DNA of 36,803 bases from Methanolinea sp. (lineage in GTDB: Archaea > Halobacteriota > Methanomicrobia > Methanomicrobiales > Methanospirillaceae). Positions 33,723 through 36,803 of the stretch are shown here, piece by piece. Made by a program: the position numbers and the translations under genes. The DNA is taken from contig JASEES010000011.1 in assembly GCA_030019395.1 (NCBI GenBank), forward strand, positions 1,010 to 37,812, given 5' to 3'. The notes under the pieces were generated by a model, which was not told the DNA's origin, did not search any database, and saw only the letters and a program-made list of their open reading frames with translations. Every line of letters starts with the position of its first letter. Positions within the stretch are counted from its first letter, which is position 1.

Positions 33723-36239
33723 TTAGTGCCTGCGCACGATGAGGAACGCCACTGCACCAAGGCCGACAAGGGCCACCAGGGCACCGAATCCCGGTGATGT
33801 CGGGGTCGGGGTCGGGGTCGGGGTTGTCGGCACTGTGGTCACAACGGTCGTCGGTGGGGTCGTGGGCGGCATGGTGGTCGGTATGGTTGTCGGCGGCTTC
33901 TCAACGACATTGAAGAGTGCCGTTGTGGTGACGTCAACAGTCACACCGGATGCCTGCACGATGTACTCATCGGGCTTGAAGTTGGCCGTGTCAACCGGGA
34001 AGGACCATGTGTTGTAGCCCTCTGTTCCCTTCTTGACCTTGACCGTTCCGGTTGCACCGCTGAACTCTCCGCTCTCGGTCTTCTTGGTTGCCTTGAAGGA
34101 CGAGGAGACGACTTCAACCAGGATCTCGTCATCGACGGCCAGGTTGGTGGTGCCTGTGATCTCGAACTTCTCGCCAACTGCCTTCTCGGTGATCGGGGAG
34201 ATCCGGATGACCGGTGCTTCAATCAGGAACTGGAGCTTGGTGTAGGTGTCGTCAACGTAGGAGTTGTCGAGCGCGGTAACGAGTGCCTCTGCAGCGTCAG
34301 ATCCCTGCAGGCTGCCTGCTCCCTGGAGCTTGAAGATCCTGGAGTTGGCTGTCGGGTAGGGTCCGACCACGTAGGTTCTCGTTCCATCGGGGTAGACATC
34401 AAGGATATCGTTGTACATCGGGTGCTGGACGACCACGAAGTACTGGCCTGCCGCCATGTTGGCAGTGATTCCCTGGTTGACTTCCTTCTCGAAGCTTCCG
34501 TCGTTGTTGACGCTCTCGGTCTCATACAGGACGTAGTTCTTGCCCAGGATCCAGATTGCCACTCCCGGTGAGGGCTGGCCCTCTGCAACGCCCCGGATGT
34601 AGAACTTGTCACCCTGGGCGATCGTGGACTGGGATGCGACCGCGGTCACGAACGGCTTCCTGATGATGATGGAGACGGTTGCGTACTGGGTGTCGGCAAG
34701 GTTGTTCTTGTCGGACGGAGTTGCGACTGCATAGATGGTGTAAGTACCTGCGTCGATGTTCAGGTTGGCAGTCTGCCACTTGTACTCCCATGTGTTGTCG
34801 TCCAGAACGTCAGCTGTGGTAAAGGTTCCGGTGTTTCCATTGACAACGCCGGTCCTCGGGTCGGTCAGTTTGCCACCCTGTGAGGGGAGGTTCGGACCTG
34901 TGATGAAGAGGTACACGGTGTCAGTCTCGGAGTTCGTACCGGAGAGCTTGACCTCCTGTCCGAGGAAGTAACTCTGGTCGCCGGCTGCGACAACGGTCAC
35001 TGTTCCCTTCTCGATCTTGACATCCACTTCGTCAGACTTGTAGGCACTGCCATCGAAGCGCTCGACACGGAAGGTGTACTTCTTGTCCTTGGTGGCCTGG
35101 GAAGTCTGCCATCCGACAGTGACGGTGCCTGAGTTGGAGGTCTTGACCTTGGCGTAGTAATAGACACCATTGCTCGGGGCTGCCGGGACATCCTGCTTGA
35201 TGGTGCGCCCTGCTCCACCCTCGTACTGGTAGCTGCCGATTGTGTACGGACCACCCACCGGGTCGTTCGTGACGTCCTTCTGGCTTGCAACGAGGAGTGG
35301 CGGCTGGTCGAGGGCTGCACCGGTCATCTGGCCGGTACCCTTCACCCAGAGGTAGTACTCGGTGTTGGGCCTTCCGGTAATGGTGACTGAGAATGGATTG
35401 CCACGGACAACGACGTCCTTGCTGGCCTCGATCTTCACGGTGTCGGCGGTGATTGTCACCGTCTGGGTCGAGGAGATCGTCTTGCCGGTGTAGTCGCTGC
35501 CGTCAGGTGCCTTGTAGTTGTCCTTGATCTTGTTCAGGTCAAGCTCTGCATACACTGTGTAGGTGCCTGCCTTGTACATCCGGGCGCCGTTTGCATCAAG
35601 GACACCGGTGTTCCATCCCTGCCCGTCCGCTGGCGGGTTGGGTCTCCAGTACCAGAGGTCACTGGTGGGCCTCATGTTGTCGATAGGATAGGATGCGGAT
35701 GTTGTCTCGAAGAGAGACGTATAGACTGCACCATCGGATGTCTTCACGCGGACCTTCACGAATCCCTGTGTGCCGGCATCTCCTCTCGCAGTAACCGAGT
35801 AGGTATTGGTCTCGATCCTGAAGTTGAGATAGTTGCCTGGCGGAACAGACTTGCCGGAAACGTCCTTGCCGGCGGTGTTGTCCCAGACCTTCACGACGAT
35901 GGCAGGGTCAACCACGTTGAATGCAACGGGGCCAACAGTACCTGCCCACTGGTACCAGTTCCCGGTCTTGCCCACAAAGGTCTGCGGGGAGACGTAGAAG
36001 CTGGTCGGAGTTCCGACAGTCAGCACGTAGTCTGGTGTCGAGGTGGCGGGGTCATTTCCTGATGCGAACCAGGCAACCTGGGTTGCTGTTCCGATTGCCG
36101 CGGATACATCAAGACCCTCTTCACCAATGAACACATCTCCGCCTTGCGGGACCTGCTTGATAGTTGCGGCGGATGCCGGCAGCATAAGTGCGGCCAGTAC
36201 GACCACTGCAATCAGTGCAAGGCTAAAGCGCTTAATCAT
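33723..36239 (-). CDS. Major S-layer glycoprotein with PGF-CTERM anchor
   Basis: The 838-residue surface protein forms the cell wall lattice. Signal peptide: MIKRFSLALIAVVVLAALMLPASAA, cleaved near residue 25, then GGDVFIGEEGLDVSAAIG, the S-layer N-terminal motif of Methanomicrobiales. The body (about 40-770) is a chain of beta-rich, Ig-like units with phrases such as AGTYTVYAE, AGTYTIYAV and AAGQYFVVV. Next come a Thr/Pro stalk (about 780-810), likely O-glycosylated, and the C-terminal SPGFGALVALVGLGAVAFLIVRRH. That is the PGF-CTERM tripartite signal processed and lipidated by archaeosortase A. ATG 36239 has the SD AAGGAGG (36254-36248) seven bases before it; the longer frame to 36296 has none. 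A leader of about 124 bases is predicted. Confidence 0.93.
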   Translation of the reverse strand: MIKRFSLALIAVVVLAALMLPASAATIKQVPQGGDVFIGEEGLDVSAAIGTATQVAWFASGNDPATSTPDYVLTVGTPTSFYVSPQTFVGKTGNWYQWAGTVGPVAFNVVDPAIVVKVWDNTAGKDVSGKSVPPGNYLNFRIETNTYSVTARGDAGTQGFVKVRVKTSDGAVYTSLFETTSASYPIDNMRPTSDLWYWRPNPPADGQGWNTGVLDANGARMYKAGTYTVYAELDLNKIKDNYKAPDGSDYTGKTISSTQTVTITADTVKIEASKDVVVRGNPFSVTITGRPNTEYYLWVKGTGQMTGAALDQPPLLVASQKDVTNDPVGGPYTIGSYQYEGGAGRTIKQDVPAAPSNGVYYYAKVKTSNSGTVTVGWQTSQATKDKKYTFRVERFDGSAYKSDEVDVKIEKGTVTVVAAGDQSYFLGQEVKLSGTNSETDTVYLFITGPNLPSQGGKLTDPRTGVVNGNTGTFTTADVLDDNTWEYKWQTANLNIDAGTYTIYAVATPSDKNNLADTQYATVSIIIRKPFVTAVASQSTIAQGDKFYIRGVAEGQPSPGVAIWILGKNYVLYETESVNNDGSFEKEVNQGITANMAAGQYFVVVQHPMYNDILDVYPDGTRTYVVGPYPTANSRIFKLQGAGSLQGSDAAEALVTALDNSYVDDTYTKLQFLIEAPVIRISPITEKAVGEKFEITGTTNLAVDDEILVEVVSSSFKATKKTESGEFSGATGTVKVKKGTEGYNTWSFPVDTANFKPDEYIVQASGVTVDVTTTALFNVVEKPPTTIPTTMPPTTPPTTVVTTVPTTPTPTPTPTSPGFGALVALVGLGAVAFLIVRRH
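33801..33824. repeat. Hexanucleotide repeat in the S-layer stalk (G-quadruplex pattern on + strand)
   Basis: Four in-frame copies of CGGGGT encode part of the Thr-Pro stalk in the S-layer protein. Read on the + (template) strand they give four GGGG runs joined by two-base TC loops, an ideal four-tetrad quadruplex pattern. Copy-number changes would lengthen or shorten the stalk without frameshift. Confidence 0.7.
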
Positions 36240-36392
36240 TCTTTTGTCCTCCTTACTCATGTCCAAATCCTGAACGTTCAATCCATGCACACGCAAGAAC
36301 CGCCATCGACAGATGCCGAATGCCGGTTCTCCCGTGCTCCATACTCCGAATAACGGAATATGATTGAATATTTGTGGAATGCCTCATATATC
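36240..36392 (-). promoter_or_regulatory. S-layer promoter and long 5' leader
   Basis: TATA GATATATGA (minus, 36392-36384) lies behind an A-rich BRE-like sequence and predicts a start near 36363, giving a leader of about 124 bases. The leader contains a nested stem: AGAACCG (36296-36302) with CGGTTCT (36324-36330), enclosing CATC/GATG (36304-36307/36312-36315). Long leaders are known for archaeal S-layer mRNAs and are thought to add stability. Confidence 0.5.
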
Positions 36393-36639
36393 CTTTTTGG
36401 TCGGGAGATGGAGAAGAGAAGGGGAAAAAACCGTTTAATCCCGAAATTGGTCAGCATTTTCACTTTTTTTCCTGTTTGGTGTCCGGTTATTCACCGGGTT
36501 CTGGCGGGCACCCCGTTCTCCCTTATTCATCCGATAGCCACGCATACGCGCACACTACTTATTAGTACAGCATTATATAGATTATATATTCTAGTGAATT
36601 TTATCGAATTTTGAATGCCTTCAAGAGATTAGTGGAATG

Positions 36640-36803
36640 AGATAATTGTGGTGAGTTGAACGACCTTCCCTTTCGAACTCTAGTCCTAATGCTGCCTGCC
36701 ATCCACCACTATAACCAGAAAAAACGAGGGGGGGAACGGAAAACATTACTTTAGCCCCCTTACCAACTCACCATTCAGAGAGCCTCTGTAAATCGATCTT
36801 TTT
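36640..36803 (+). ncRNA. Candidate small RNA cut off by the window edge
   Basis: Two TATA-like elements (36573-36579, 36583-36590) predict a start near 36602-36612. No open frame with an SD follows. A perfect 10-bp inverted repeat (36649-36658 with 36764-36773) encloses about 105 bases. Within it a G-run (36728-36734) can pair with the C-run near 36754-36759. A CAGAG-AGC-CTCTG hairpin (36776-36788) and T5 at the window end follow, as in a terminator. No known family (SRP RNA, RNase P RNA, tRNA, C/D box) was recognised. Confidence 0.35.

Noticed and set aside
36360-36614. 84-codon frame upstream of the S-layer gene
   Set aside because: Overlaps the S-layer TATA box, lacks an SD and has no family features.

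Overview
The window comes from a methanogenic archaeon, most likely of the order Methanomicrobiales. Evidence: core genes of hydrogenotrophic methanogenesis (mtrA, mtrH, mtd, mer), an F390 synthetase, archaeal versions of the spc/S10 ribosomal cluster with S4e, L19e, L32e and Rnp1, TATA-box promoters with short or absent leaders, and an S-layer protein with a PGF-CTERM anchor. Genus was not assigned. Base composition is moderately GC-rich with strong G/C third positions, and intergenic regions are AT-rich.

Layout. 1-1850: the end of an mtr operon (methyl-H4MPT:coenzyme M methyltransferase), where mtrA carries an MtrG-like C-terminus and is followed directly by mtrH and a terminator. 1852-7040: an accessory stretch with a radical SAM/SPASM enzyme, a small unknown gene, a two-domain rubredoxin preceded by a possible 37-residue gene, a divergent F390 synthetase, and a MarC-like membrane protein. 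7232-9347: a divergent SpeD-like protein, a DUF2156 protein and a GNAT acetyltransferase. 9463-24696 (minus strand): one long, tightly overlapping operon running L3-L4-L23-L2-S19-L22-S3-L29-Rnp1-S17-L14-L24-S4e-L5-S14-S8-L6-L32e-L19e-L18-S5-L30-L15-SecY-Adk-DUF106-Cmk, ending in a metallo-beta-lactamase-fold protein. Its promoter lies about 0.5 kb upstream of L3, so a long, hairpin-rich leader is predicted.

25274-28796: the regulator gene tfx diverges from mtd. A GalT-like gene lies between mtd and mer, and mer appears to start at TTG. 29159-31716: a degenerate FtsZ/tubulin-family gene converges on nrpR (nitrogen regulation), which follows a dCTP-deaminase-like gene lacking the usual catalytic Glu. 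31775-31846: tRNA-Arg(UCG). 31994-33520: AMP phosphorylase. 33723-36239: the S-layer gene with a long leader. The last about 200 bases look like a promoter, a long-range stem, and a hairpin plus T-run, so possibly an undescribed small RNA cut by the window end.

Functionally the window combines energy metabolism (Mtr, Mtd, Mer), protein synthesis and secretion (ribosome, SecY, a DUF106 insertase), nucleotide metabolism (Adk, Cmk, Dcd-like, AMP phosphorylase), oxygen response (rubredoxin, F390 synthetase) and the cell envelope. No CRISPR array, insertion sequence or prophage was seen. The points most worth checking are the MtrA-MtrG fusion, the inverted repeat over the mtd promoter, the structured leader upstream of L3, the SpeD-like protein, the SD-in-hairpin leaders, and the candidate RNA at the right edge.
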